Positions 1-5,287 of a stretch of 5,287 nucleotides of DNA are shown here, in pieces. Source of the DNA: Caldisericota bacterium (GTDB lineage: Bacteria; Caldisericota; Caldisericia; Cryosericales; Cryosericaceae); the NCBI GenBank assembly GCA_026390195.1, contig JAPLGK010000125.1:1-5287 (forward strand), given 5' to 3'. Made by a program: the position numbers and the translations under genes. The notes beneath the pieces were generated by a model. It was not told the DNA's origin. It saw only the letters and a list, made by a program, of their open reading frames with translations, and did not search any database. Numbering within the stretch: position 1 is the stretch's first letter; every line of letters begins with the position of its first letter.

Positions 1-167
1 GCAGAGGCGGTTTCAACCATTGACGAGTTGACACATACTGCCAACGTTCCGAGCTGTGCTGCTTCGGCACACAATCGCTCGATGTCGGCGCAAGTTGCCT
101 CGGGCCTGAGGAGAGTGTGATCCATAAGCCTGGCGAGCTCCTTCCTTGTAATCTGATCGGTGTACAT
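1..167 (-). CDS. deoC: Deoxyribose-phosphate aldolase, N-terminal part (cut by window edge)
   Basis: Reading the minus strand from the ATG at 167-165 gives 55 open codons up to the window edge. The N-terminus contains LARLMDHTLLRPEAT (about residues 11-25) and then LAVCVNSSMV (about 42-51), the opening pattern of the DeoC aldolase family (DHTLL-P-AT, then a VCVN strand). In known members the enzyme cleaves 2-deoxyribose-5-phosphate to glyceraldehyde-3-phosphate and acetaldehyde in the cytoplasm, for deoxynucleoside salvage. The catalytic lysines lie further along and are outside the window, so activity cannot be judged. The start is supported by a GGAGG on the minus strand (plus positions 174-178) six bases before the ATG. 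The gene is divergent from grpE and has its own likely promoter. The family call rests on only 55 residues, but the motif match is good. Confidence 0.85.
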   Translation of the reverse strand, partial: MYTDQITRKELARLMDHTLLRPEATCADIERLCAEAAQLGTLAVCVNSSMVETAS

Positions 168-197
168 TGATTGCCTCCGAGTATTCGAATCCTCCAT

Positions 198-225
198 ATT
201 ATCACGTTACTGCGCCAGAAATCAA
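198..225 (-). promoter_or_regulatory. Predicted sigma-A type promoter for deoC
   Basis: On the minus strand a TTGATT -35 box (plus 220-225) is followed after 16 bases by a GATAAT -10 box (plus 198-203). The predicted start lies near 191, giving a leader of about 24 bases that contains the deoC ribosome binding site. An 8-base palindrome ATTCGAAT (183-190) sits at the start of this leader. I see no repressor family that would claim it. The promoter is inferred from consensus alone. Confidence 0.5.
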
Positions 226-246
226 CGGTTTGTGGTGACTGAGCGC

Positions 247-274
247 TTGACACCAGTATGCTTCGCACTACAAT
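247..274 (+). promoter_or_regulatory. Predicted sigma-A type promoter of the grpE-dnaK-dnaJ operon
   Basis: A perfect TTGACA -35 box (247-252) is separated by 16 bases from TACAAT (269-274), a one-mismatch -10 box. Transcription should begin near 281. The promoter lies back to back with the deoC promoter, with 21 bases between the two -35 boxes. A CIRCE operator starts only ten bases after the -10 box. This is the usual arrangement in bacteria where a vegetative promoter drives heat-shock genes and HrcA represses it. Confidence 0.8.
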
Positions 275-284
275 TATGGAACGA

Positions 285-311
285 TTAGCAGTCTTGTACT
301 GAGAGTGCTAA
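285..311 (+). promoter_or_regulatory. CIRCE operator (HrcA binding site)
   Basis: The sequence TTAGCAGTC, nine bases, then GAGTGCTAA matches the CIRCE consensus TTAGCACTC-N9-GAGTGCTAA. The right arm is perfect, the left arm has one mismatch (G for C at 291), and the spacer has the canonical nine bases. It spans about +5 to +31 of the predicted transcript, so bound HrcA would block transcription start or early elongation. In known systems HrcA loses activity on heat shock and depends on GroE for folding, which couples the operon to chaperone demand. It lies directly before grpE, which strengthens the call. Confidence 0.95.
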
Positions 312-326
312 CATCCAGAGAGTTCA

Positions 327-342
327 AGGCTGAATGCAGCCT
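327..342 (+). other. Small hairpin in the grpE 5' untranslated region
   Basis: AGGCTG (327-332) and CAGCCT (337-342) are exact inverted repeats around a four-base loop, giving a 6-bp stem. AGGCT can also pair with AGCCT at 365-369, which overlaps the end of the grpE ribosome binding site (361-366). Both pairings are short and no conserved RNA family is recognised. A regulatory role is speculative. Confidence 0.3.
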
Positions 343-373
343 ATATGGTGAGAATTGACCGGAGAGCCTACAC

Positions 374-1018
374 ATGATGAACCGAAGCAGCTGGTATGTG
401 GCTGGTGAGGAGCGAGGCACAGAAAAGGATGAGTCGGAACTTGTTCCGTCGGTCCCCGAGGTGCCCTTGGATTCAGCTCCCGACCATGAGGATGGTGACG
501 GAGGGGAGGCATTGAGAACGCTTGGGTCCAGAATACGGGAGTTGCAGCACGAAGTAGAGCGTCTCAACAGCGCCGTTCATGAGGAGCAGATGCTGCGCAT
601 CCGCGAACAGGCGACGCTTCAGCGTGACAAGAGTTCCTTCGAAGCCAGAACCAAGTTGGCGCTGTTTCTTGATCTGCTTGCAGTCGTCGATAGTCTCGAC
701 CAGCTCGTGAAGCATGGTGAAGGGACTCAGGACGATTCGAGCCTCCTCGAGGGCTCTCAGGCTGTTCTCGGGCAGCTGAAGCAGTTCCTCGCGAGGAACG
801 GAGTCCACAGGCTGGAGGGGTTGGAAGGCAATGCATATGATTCCGCAACGTGCGAAATCGCCCGTGTCGTCACCGATTCTGGTGCGCCCGCCAATACCAT
901 CGTCAGAGTCCTGCGTGATGGCTACAAGCTAGGGGAGATGTTGCTGCGACCGGCGATGGTGGATGTCGCCTCAGCACTACAGGCAACCGTTGAGAGCAGC
1001 GATACCGGTGAAGACTGA
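374..1018 (+). CDS. grpE: GrpE, nucleotide exchange factor of DnaK
   Basis: GrpE is a cytoplasmic homodimer that opens the DnaK nucleotide-binding domain so that ADP leaves and ATP enters, which releases bound client protein. The 214-residue product has an acidic, low-complexity N-terminus (about 1-45), a long helical coiled-coil region (about 46-110) with the family segment LLAVVDSLDQLV (101-112), and a C-terminal beta-wing domain (about 143-200). The wing domain holds the hallmark GYKLGEMLLRPAMVDV (183-198). Length is normal for the family. The usual 'DP..HEAV' segment is degenerate here, reading YDSATCEIARV (155-165) with no histidine. Two ATG codons occur in tandem (374 and 377). GGAG at 361-364 is nine bases from the first, which is therefore preferred. 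It is the first gene of the CIRCE-controlled operon and lies 43 bases before dnaK. Identity is secure from motifs and context. Confidence 0.95.
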   Translation: MMNRSSWYVAGEERGTEKDESELVPSVPEVPLDSAPDHEDGDGGEALRTLGSRIRELQHEVERLNSAVHEEQMLRIREQATLQRDKSSFEARTKLALFLDLLAVVDSLDQLVKHGEGTQDDSSLLEGSQAVLGQLKQFLARNGVHRLEGLEGNAYDSATCEIARVVTDSGAPANTIVRVLRDGYKLGEMLLRPAMVDVASALQATVESSDTGED

Positions 1019-1044
1019 TCAGGTTGTTGGGAAGTATTCTAACT

Positions 1045-1052
1045 AAGGAGGT
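1045..1052 (+). promoter_or_regulatory. Strong ribosome binding site that sets the dnaK start
   Basis: AAGGAGGT is a near-perfect anti-16S match. It lies nine to ten bases before ATG 1062, an acceptable distance, but it directly abuts the alternative in-frame TTG at 1053, which could not be initiated from it. It decides the dnaK start in favour of 1062. It is the strongest ribosome binding site in the operon, consistent with DnaK being made in excess of GrpE and DnaJ. Confidence 0.85.
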
Positions 1053-1061
1053 TTGTCGAAT

Positions 1062-2915
1062 ATGGAAGAGAAGATTATTGGTATTGATCTTGGAACTTCG
1101 AATTCTGCAGCAGCTGTCATGGTGGGCGGCAAGCCAACGATCGTGCCGGCGGCGGAAGGTGTCAGCATTGGAGGAAAGGCTGTCCCATCCTACGTCGCGT
1201 TTACTAAAGATGGGCAGGTGCTCGTCGGAGAGCCGGCGCGCCGCCAGGCAGCTTTGAACCCCGAAACGACGATTCAGGCTATCAAACGAAAGATGGGGAC
1301 CGACTACACGGTAAGCATCTTCGGCAAGACCTACACGCCGCAGCAGATCAGTGGGTTCATCCTTCGCAAAATCAAGAATGACGCAGAAGCTTTCCTTGGG
1401 CAGAAGGTATCCAAGGCAGTCATTACCGTACCCGCATACTTCAACGACGCTCAGCGGCAGGCGACCAAAGATGCAGGCGAAATCGCCGGGCTCGAGGTTG
1501 TCCGCCTGATCAACGAGCCGACTGCCGCAGCATTCGCCTATGGACTTGACAAGACGGTGGGCGAGCACAAGATCCTGGTCTTCGACTTTGGTGGCGGTAC
1601 GCTGGACGTGACCATCATGGACTTCGGAGGAAGCGTTTTCACTGTGAAGTCGACGTCGGGTGACACGCAGCTCGGCGGAACTGATATGGACAATGCTCTT
1701 CTGAACTACGTTGCCGAAGACTTCCACACTCAGAACGGTATCGATCTGCGTGTCGACAAGATGGCTATGCAGCGCCTTCGTGAAGGCGTGGAAAAGGCCA
1801 AGGTCGAACTCTCGACGACCTTCGAGACGACCATCAACCTGCCCTTCATTACTGCAGATGCGAATGGTCCAAAGCACCTGGTCATGCCCATAACCCGTGC
1901 CAAGCTCGAGTCTCTGGTCCAGCCCATCATCGACAGGTGCCGCGAGCCGGTCAACCGTGCCGTTGCCGACGCCGGTCTCACCCCGCAGCAGATCGACAAC
2001 ATCATCCTTGTCGGTGGCCCGACCAGGATGCCGATTGTTCAGAAGTTCGTCGAGAGCTACTTCGGCAAGACGCCCGAGCGCGGCGTTGACCCCATGGAGT
2101 GCGTTGCCATGGGTGCTGCGATCCAGGGTGGTATCTTGGGCGGCGAAGTCAAGACCGGGATGGTTCTGGTTGACGTCACTCCCCTCACGCTTGGCATTGA
2201 AACGCTCGGTGGCGTTGTCACCGAGATGATCAAGCGCAATACCGCTGTGCCTATCTCCAAGACCCAGACCTTTACCACAGCGAGTGACAATCAGACGCAG
2301 GTCGAGATCCATGTTCTGCAGGGCGAGCGCCCGATGGCAAAAGACAACATATCGTTGGGACGCTTCATCCTCGACGGGATTGCTCCCGCCCGCCGCGGCG
2401 AACCACAGATTGAGGTCAGCTATGACATCGACGCAAACGGTATCGTGCACGTCACTGCCAAGGACAAGGCTACTGGCAAGGAACAGCACATTACCATTGA
2501 GAATGCGACAAAACTGAAGGATGAAGAGATCGAGCGGATGAAGCGCGAGGCGGAGCAGTTCGCCGATCAGGACAAGAAAGTCAAGGAAGAAGTCGAGCTC
2601 AAGAACCGTGCGGATCAGGTTGTATTCAGTGGACGCAAGACGCTGACAGAGAACGCGGCCAAAATCTCTCCCGACGTCAAGGCAGAGGCAGAGAAGAAGC
2701 TCACTGAACTCGAGGGCCTGGTACGCGACAACAAGACCTCGGAGATCGAAGCAAAGATCGATGAAGTGAACACTGCGTTCTCCAAGGTTACCGAGGACTT
2801 GCAGCGTCAGGCTGGCCAGCAGGGGCCGGCAGCTGCTCAGGAGAATCAATCTGGGGCTCAGCAGCCCCCGCAGGACGGAGAGACCGTCGAGGGTCAGGGG
2901 ACTCCGAAGCAATAG
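1062..2915 (+). CDS. dnaK: DnaK, Hsp70 molecular chaperone
   Basis: DnaK is the ATP-driven Hsp70 chaperone that binds exposed hydrophobic segments of unfolded proteins in the cytoplasm. From ATG 1062 the product has 617 residues. The nucleotide-binding domain (about 1-365) contains phosphate loop 1 GIDLGTSNS (7-15), likely catalytic Lys75, INEPTAAA (150-157), phosphate loop 2 DFGGGTLDVT (175-184) and the adenosine motif VGGPTRMP (317-324). The interdomain linker is VLVDVTPLTL (368-377). A beta-sandwich substrate-binding domain and a helical lid follow. The tail (about 583-617) is rich in Gln, Gly, Pro and Ala and lacks the usual acidic bacterial ending. NPETTIQAIKRKMGTDY (66-82) runs straight into KTYTPQQIS, so the roughly 25-residue insertion of Gram-negative Hsp70s is absent. 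GGTDMDN (205-211) and GVDPMECVAMGAA (341-353) differ from the common bacterial GGDDFD and VNPDEVVA forms. These variants resemble archaeal-type DnaK as I recall it. All catalytic motifs are intact. Confidence 0.97.
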   Translation: MEEKIIGIDLGTSNSAAAVMVGGKPTIVPAAEGVSIGGKAVPSYVAFTKDGQVLVGEPARRQAALNPETTIQAIKRKMGTDYTVSIFGKTYTPQQISGFILRKIKNDAEAFLGQKVSKAVITVPAYFNDAQRQATKDAGEIAGLEVVRLINEPTAAAFAYGLDKTVGEHKILVFDFGGGTLDVTIMDFGGSVFTVKSTSGDTQLGGTDMDNALLNYVAEDFHTQNGIDLRVDKMAMQRLREGVEKAKVELSTTFETTINLPFITADANGPKHLVMPITRAKLESLVQPIIDRCREPVNRAVADAGLTPQQIDNIILVGGPTRMPIVQKFVESYFGKTPERGVDPMECVAMGAAIQGGILGGEVKTGMVLVDVTPLTLGIETLGGVVTEMIKRNTAVPISKTQTFTTASDNQTQVEIHVLQGERPMAKDNISLGRFILDGIAPARRGEPQIEVSYDIDANGIVHVTAKDKATGKEQHITIENATKLKDEEIERMKREAEQFADQDKKVKEEVELKNRADQVVFSGRKTLTENAAKISPDVKAEAEKKLTELEGLVRDNKTSEIEAKIDEVNTAFSKVTEDLQRQAGQQGPAAAQENQSGAQQPPQDGETVEGQGTPKQ

Positions 2916-2950
2916 GAACGCCAATTCGAGTCAAGCGCGGATTTCTAAGT

Positions 2951-2956
2951 GGGGGT
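2951..2956 (+). promoter_or_regulatory. Weak ribosome binding site for dnaJ
   Basis: GGGGGT lies four bases before GTG 2961 and is the only purine-rich candidate near the start. It overlaps the alternative GTG at 2949, which has no clear ribosome binding site of its own. The weak site and the GTG start suggest that DnaJ is translated less than DnaK from the same mRNA, which would fit its catalytic role. This is an inference only. Confidence 0.45.
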
Positions 2957-2960
2957 CGAT

Positions 2961-4052
2961 GTGGCGACTGATCGAGACTACTATGATGTCATGGGAGTAC
3001 CCAGGGGGGCCTCCCAGGACGATATTAAGAAGGCCTATCGTGAACTGGTCAAGAAGTATCATCCCGACCTCCACAAGGATGATCCCCAAGCACCCAGGCA
3101 GATGTCGGACGTCAATGAGGCGTACGATACGCTGAGTGATCCTGCAAAACGACAGCAGTATGATGCCTACGGCAAGGCTGGCCCCGCTGGATTCCCGGGT
3201 GCGGGCCAGGCGTGGGCTCCTCAGAGCGGTGGTCCCGGCCAGACGTTTGGGGGCTTTGAAATTGGAGACCTCTTTGGCAGTTTCATGGGGGGTTTTGGTC
3301 GTCAGCAGAGCGAGGAGACGCCACACGGACGGGACCTCAGCGTCAGCATGACTCTTACGCTGGAAGAGGCTGTTTTCGGTGTCAAGAAAGAAATTCAGGT
3401 CAGGCGGTACGATACGTGCGCGACCTGCCACGGCACTGGAGCGGCCTCAGGTACGTCCCCCAAGGTGTGCTCCACCTGCAATGGCAGGGGCGAGGTCCGT
3501 CAAGTTCAAGACACCATCTTCGGGCGCGTCGTTACTGCGGGGGTCTGCCCCACGTGTCGGGGTGAAGGCAGGGTCGTAGAGTCGCCATGCCCAGCCTGCA
3601 AGGGTTCTGGCGTTACGAAGGCCGACAAGACCATAGAGGTGACGATTCCTGCAGGTGTCGACAGTGGCATGAAAGTACGTATCGCAGGACAAGGAGATGC
3701 CGGCAAGCATGGCGGCCGATCCGGCGACCTGTACCTCTTCATAACCGTCCAGCATGATTCCCGGTTTGAACGACAAGGGAGTTCCCTGTATTATGCGGTT
3801 CGCGTGTCGCCTGCCAAGGCAGTGCTCGGGACGACCATCGCGGTTCCTCTCGTCGAAGGCGGAACGGAGACCGTGACGATACCAGCCGGAAGTCAGCATG
3901 GTGCCGAGGTAAGGATTCGTGGCAAAGGAGCTCAGGCGGTCGGAGAACGACGCCGGGGGGACTACGTCGTTCATATTGAGATAGGTGTCCCTAAGACTCT
4001 CACCGCTGAGCAACGGAAGCTCTACAAGCAGCTTGCCGATATCGAGAAGTAG
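2961..4052 (+). CDS. dnaJ: DnaJ, type I (class A) Hsp40 co-chaperone
   Basis: DnaJ binds unfolded clients, passes them to DnaK and stimulates its ATPase. From GTG 2961 the product has 363 residues and all four domains of a class A J protein. The J domain (about 5-70) starts DYYDVMGV and has the essential HPD motif at 34-36. A Gly/Phe-rich linker covers about 71-115. The zinc domain has four complete CxxCxGxG repeats, with cysteines at 153/156, 170/173, 196/199 and 210/213. The C-terminal substrate-binding region (about 220-345) includes IPAGVDSGMKVRI and IPAGSQHGAEVRI. GTG 2961 gives the family-typical MATDRDYY start and has a GGGGGT just before it. GTG 2949 would add four residues and cannot be excluded. 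The gene lies 45 bases after dnaK, and an intrinsic terminator follows 19 bases after its stop, so it is the last gene of the operon. No key residue is missing. Confidence 0.96.
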   Translation: MATDRDYYDVMGVPRGASQDDIKKAYRELVKKYHPDLHKDDPQAPRQMSDVNEAYDTLSDPAKRQQYDAYGKAGPAGFPGAGQAWAPQSGGPGQTFGGFEIGDLFGSFMGGFGRQQSEETPHGRDLSVSMTLTLEEAVFGVKKEIQVRRYDTCATCHGTGAASGTSPKVCSTCNGRGEVRQVQDTIFGRVVTAGVCPTCRGEGRVVESPCPACKGSGVTKADKTIEVTIPAGVDSGMKVRIAGQGDAGKHGGRSGDLYLFITVQHDSRFERQGSSLYYAVRVSPAKAVLGTTIAVPLVEGGTETVTIPAGSQHGAEVRIRGKGAQAVGERRRGDYVVHIEIGVPKTLTAEQRKLYKQLADIEK

Positions 4053-4071
4053 TCACGTTGAAGTGTATGCA

Positions 4072-4103
4072 AAACGGGCCGGGACTCTCCCGGCCCGTTT
4101 GTT
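4072..4103 (+). terminator. Rho-independent terminator after dnaJ
   Basis: AAACGGGCCGGGA (4072-4084) and TCCCGGCCCGTTT (4088-4100) are perfect inverted repeats of 13 bases around a CTC loop. The descending arm runs into TTTGTT, an interrupted T tract. The very GC-rich stem begins 19 bases after the dnaJ stop and should end the grpE-dnaK-dnaJ transcript before the holB promoter. The A-rich left flank could allow some function on the minus strand, but no minus-strand gene needs it. Confidence 0.93.
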
Positions 4104-4127
4104 CATTGTCAGCCCGGAATTCGCTCA

Positions 4128-4156
4128 TTGCACAGGCGGGGAGTGGCGTGTATACT
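4128..4156 (+). promoter_or_regulatory. Predicted sigma-A type promoter for holB
   Basis: TTGCAC (4128-4133) and TATACT (4151-4156) are separated by the ideal 17 bases. Each box resembles the TTGACA/TATAAT consensus. Transcription should start near 4163, giving a leader of about 80 bases before holB. No CIRCE copy or other recognisable operator is present between 4104 and 4243, and I see no convincing structured RNA in the leader. The promoter explains how holB is expressed downstream of a strong terminator. Confidence 0.7.
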
Positions 4157-4243
4157 TGACGCCGACAGTCCTAAGCAGACGTGGACAGGCTGGTGGAGAC
4201 GAGCGTGAGAGAACCAGAAATAATGATGTGGGAGACATAGTCG

Positions 4244-5170
4244 GTGTCAGCGAAACGGATGAGTGACGCAGTCGGTGACTGTCCGGCTACTCGTTGTCTC
4301 GAGGCCGCTCTTGTTTCTCACAGGCTGGCACATGCATATCTACTCGTGGGCAGAGATGAGGACGCCAAGCTCGCGTTGGCGGCAGCTCTTGCCAAGGCGG
4401 GCAACTGTCGGGGCGACCATCGCCCGGGGGAATTCTGTGACACGTGCCCGTCGTGCCGACAGGTGGACGCAGGGGGTTCGGCAAACACCAGGATTTTTGG
4501 AGACTCAGGCATCCTCAAAACTGATACCGTCGACCAGTTCATCTCGTATGCGTCGGTCAAGACTGCGTCGGGATGCCTCAAAGTGAGCGTTTTCCGCGGA
4601 GTGGACTTTTTCACGGATGTTGCAGCGGACCGGGTTCTCAAGACTATCGAAGAACCGGTCCCGGGCAATGTCTTTTTGCTGCTCTCTCAGAACAGCAGGC
4701 GGGTCTTACCCACGATTCGATCGCGGGTCCAGATCGTGAAGGTCGAGCGGAGTACTCAGGTGGCCGCGGATCTTCAGGACGCGGCATCCGCAACTGGCGA
4801 GGACGCCTGCCTCCAAGTCCTGCTGGAATTCGCCAAGGCGAACGTGAGCCTCTCCGAGACCGTCGGCCGCCTCCTCAGGATGGGCAGTCAGAACAGTCTC
4901 CGGGACAATGCGACGGCGGGTTTGCAGACGCTCGCGCTTTTCATGAACAGCGTTCTGCGGGCCAGGGGAAAGGTTCCCCCTCTGGCAGGCATATCACTCT
5001 CTACCGAACCTGAACTGGCCCGTGTGAACTTCGTGCTGGACGAATCCAGGGTCGGGCTCTTTCTGGACCATCTGGGGGAGCGCCTGAAGCACATAGAACA
5101 GAACGTGAACCCTGAACTTGTTCTGACAAACGCCCTGCTGGAGCTGAGGAGAATGACCACTCATGAATGA
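4244..5170 (+). CDS. holB: DNA polymerase III clamp-loader delta' subunit (HolB-like)
   Basis: Delta' is the stator of the clamp loader, which opens the sliding clamp and places it on primed DNA. The 308-residue product starts the domain with SHRLAHAYLLVG (25-36). A four-cysteine zinc module follows with spacing C-x9-C-x2-C-x2-C (55, 65, 68, 71), inserted after the first helix as in bacterial clamp-loader subunits. Then come a VLKTIEEP motif (131-138), NVFLLLSQN, and LPTIRSRVQ (155-163), equivalent to the SRC motif with Val for Cys but with the arginine finger kept. The P-loop position reads GRDEDAK (36-42): the lysine remains but the inner glycines and the following Thr/Ser are lost. The Walker B acidic pair is also not apparent, so ATP binding is unlikely, as is usual for delta'. 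GTG 4244 is chosen because GGGAG (4230-4234) lies nine bases before it. ATG 4259 has no such site. Length is slightly below the usual 320-335. The C-terminal collar domain (about 200-308) is too divergent to confirm by eye. Confidence 0.88.
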   Translation: MSAKRMSDAVGDCPATRCLEAALVSHRLAHAYLLVGRDEDAKLALAAALAKAGNCRGDHRPGEFCDTCPSCRQVDAGGSANTRIFGDSGILKTDTVDQFISYASVKTASGCLKVSVFRGVDFFTDVAADRVLKTIEEPVPGNVFLLLSQNSRRVLPTIRSRVQIVKVERSTQVAADLQDAASATGEDACLQVLLEFAKANVSLSETVGRLLRMGSQNSLRDNATAGLQTLALFMNSVLRARGKVPPLAGISLSTEPELARVNFVLDESRVGLFLDHLGERLKHIEQNVNPELVLTNALLELRRMTTHE

Positions 5171-5287
5171 TCCCACCTACATGTTGCCGGCGAGTTGCTC
5201 CTCCGTACGCTATCTGAGCGCTCGCTCAGCCAAGTCGTACCAGACGTACATGGTCGAAGTCAGCGATAGTGTCGTGTTGCTCCCTGG
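5163..5287 (+). CDS. Unidentified gene overlapping holB, N-terminal part (possibly PSP1/YaaT-like)
   Basis: From ATG 5163 the frame is open for 41 codons to the window edge. It overlaps the last eight bases of holB (ATGAATGA), and GAGGAG at 5146-5151 lies eleven bases before the start, so translational coupling to holB is likely. The first residues read MNDPTYMLPASCSSVRYLSA, followed by a segment rich in Ser, Tyr and Val that ends VVLLPG. I do not recognise a diagnostic motif. In many bacteria the gene after holB encodes a PSP1-domain protein (YaaT/RicT). A short N-terminal strand followed by a 'V-x-x-G' type segment would be compatible with that, but this is inference from gene order more than sequence. 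A stop codon at 5154-5156 in this frame rules out a longer start. Confidence 0.7.
   Translation, partial: MNDPTYMLPASCSSVRYLSARSAKSYQTYMVEVSDSVVLLP

Noticed and set aside
274..848. Several minus-strand frames opposite grpE
   Set aside because: They overlap a clearly real grpE, have low-complexity Ser/Arg/Pro-rich translations, and lack family motifs.
1053..1064. TTG at 1053 as the dnaK start
   Set aside because: It abuts the AAGGAGGT ribosome binding site, leaving no spacing. ATG 1062 has proper spacing and gives the family-typical short N-terminus before GIDLGTSNS.
903..2924. A 673-codon minus-strand frame opposite dnaK as a real gene
   Set aside because: It begins at a TTG with no ribosome binding site, shows no known domain, and is explained by the absence of TTA, CTA and TCA codons in dnaK, with which it is exactly in register.
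2949..2960. GTG at 2949 as the dnaJ start
   Set aside because: No purine-rich site lies at a suitable distance upstream, and the extra four residues are not typical of DnaJ. It remains possible but is less likely than GTG 2961.
4181..4240. A 19-codon leader peptide (GTG start) ending three bases before holB
   Set aside because: It has no ribosome binding site, no distinctive composition and no terminator or attenuator structure. A frame of this length is expected by chance.
4104..4243. A riboswitch, small RNA or tmk-like gene between the dnaJ terminator and holB
   Set aside because: Only about 140 bases are available, no conserved RNA motif or long stem is seen, and no open frame of useful size has a ribosome binding site.

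Overview
This is a bacterial window, moderately GC-rich by eye, that carries a heat-shock chaperone operon flanked by two housekeeping loci. From left to right it holds: the 5' end of deoC on the minus strand (1-167); a 206-base divergent promoter region (168-373) with a promoter for each direction and a CIRCE operator; grpE, dnaK and dnaJ on the plus strand (374-4052); a strong intrinsic terminator (4072-4103); a second promoter (4128-4156); a holB-like gene for the clamp-loader delta' subunit (4244-5170); and the first 41 codons of a gene that overlaps the end of holB (5163-5287, cut by the window).

GrpE, DnaK and DnaJ form one Hsp70 folding machine. DnaJ delivers clients and triggers ATP hydrolysis by DnaK, and GrpE exchanges the ADP. 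The genes are closely spaced and lie between one promoter and one terminator, so they probably share one transcript. The CIRCE element just after the predicted transcription start indicates repression by HrcA. No hrcA gene is visible, although in many bacteria it is the first gene of this operon, so it must lie elsewhere. The holB gene has its own promoter and should not depend on heat-shock control.

The organism cannot be named from this sequence. CIRCE/HrcA control and the holB gene show that it is a bacterium. Its DnaK lacks the insertion in the nucleotide-binding domain that Gram-negative Hsp70s carry. It also has motif variants (GGTDMDN, VDPMECVA, GGPTRMP) that I associate from memory with archaeal, Thermoplasma-like DnaK proteins. 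This suggests a lineage outside Proteobacteria, possibly a deep-branching or candidate phylum.

I found no evidence of an undescribed system. There is no CRISPR array, mobile element, tRNA or rRNA, and every stretch over 300 bases is coding. The points most worth a second look are the DnaK subtype, the CIRCE operator without hrcA, the degenerate P-loop of the delta' subunit, and the long in-register antisense reading frame in dnaK, which I regard as an artefact.
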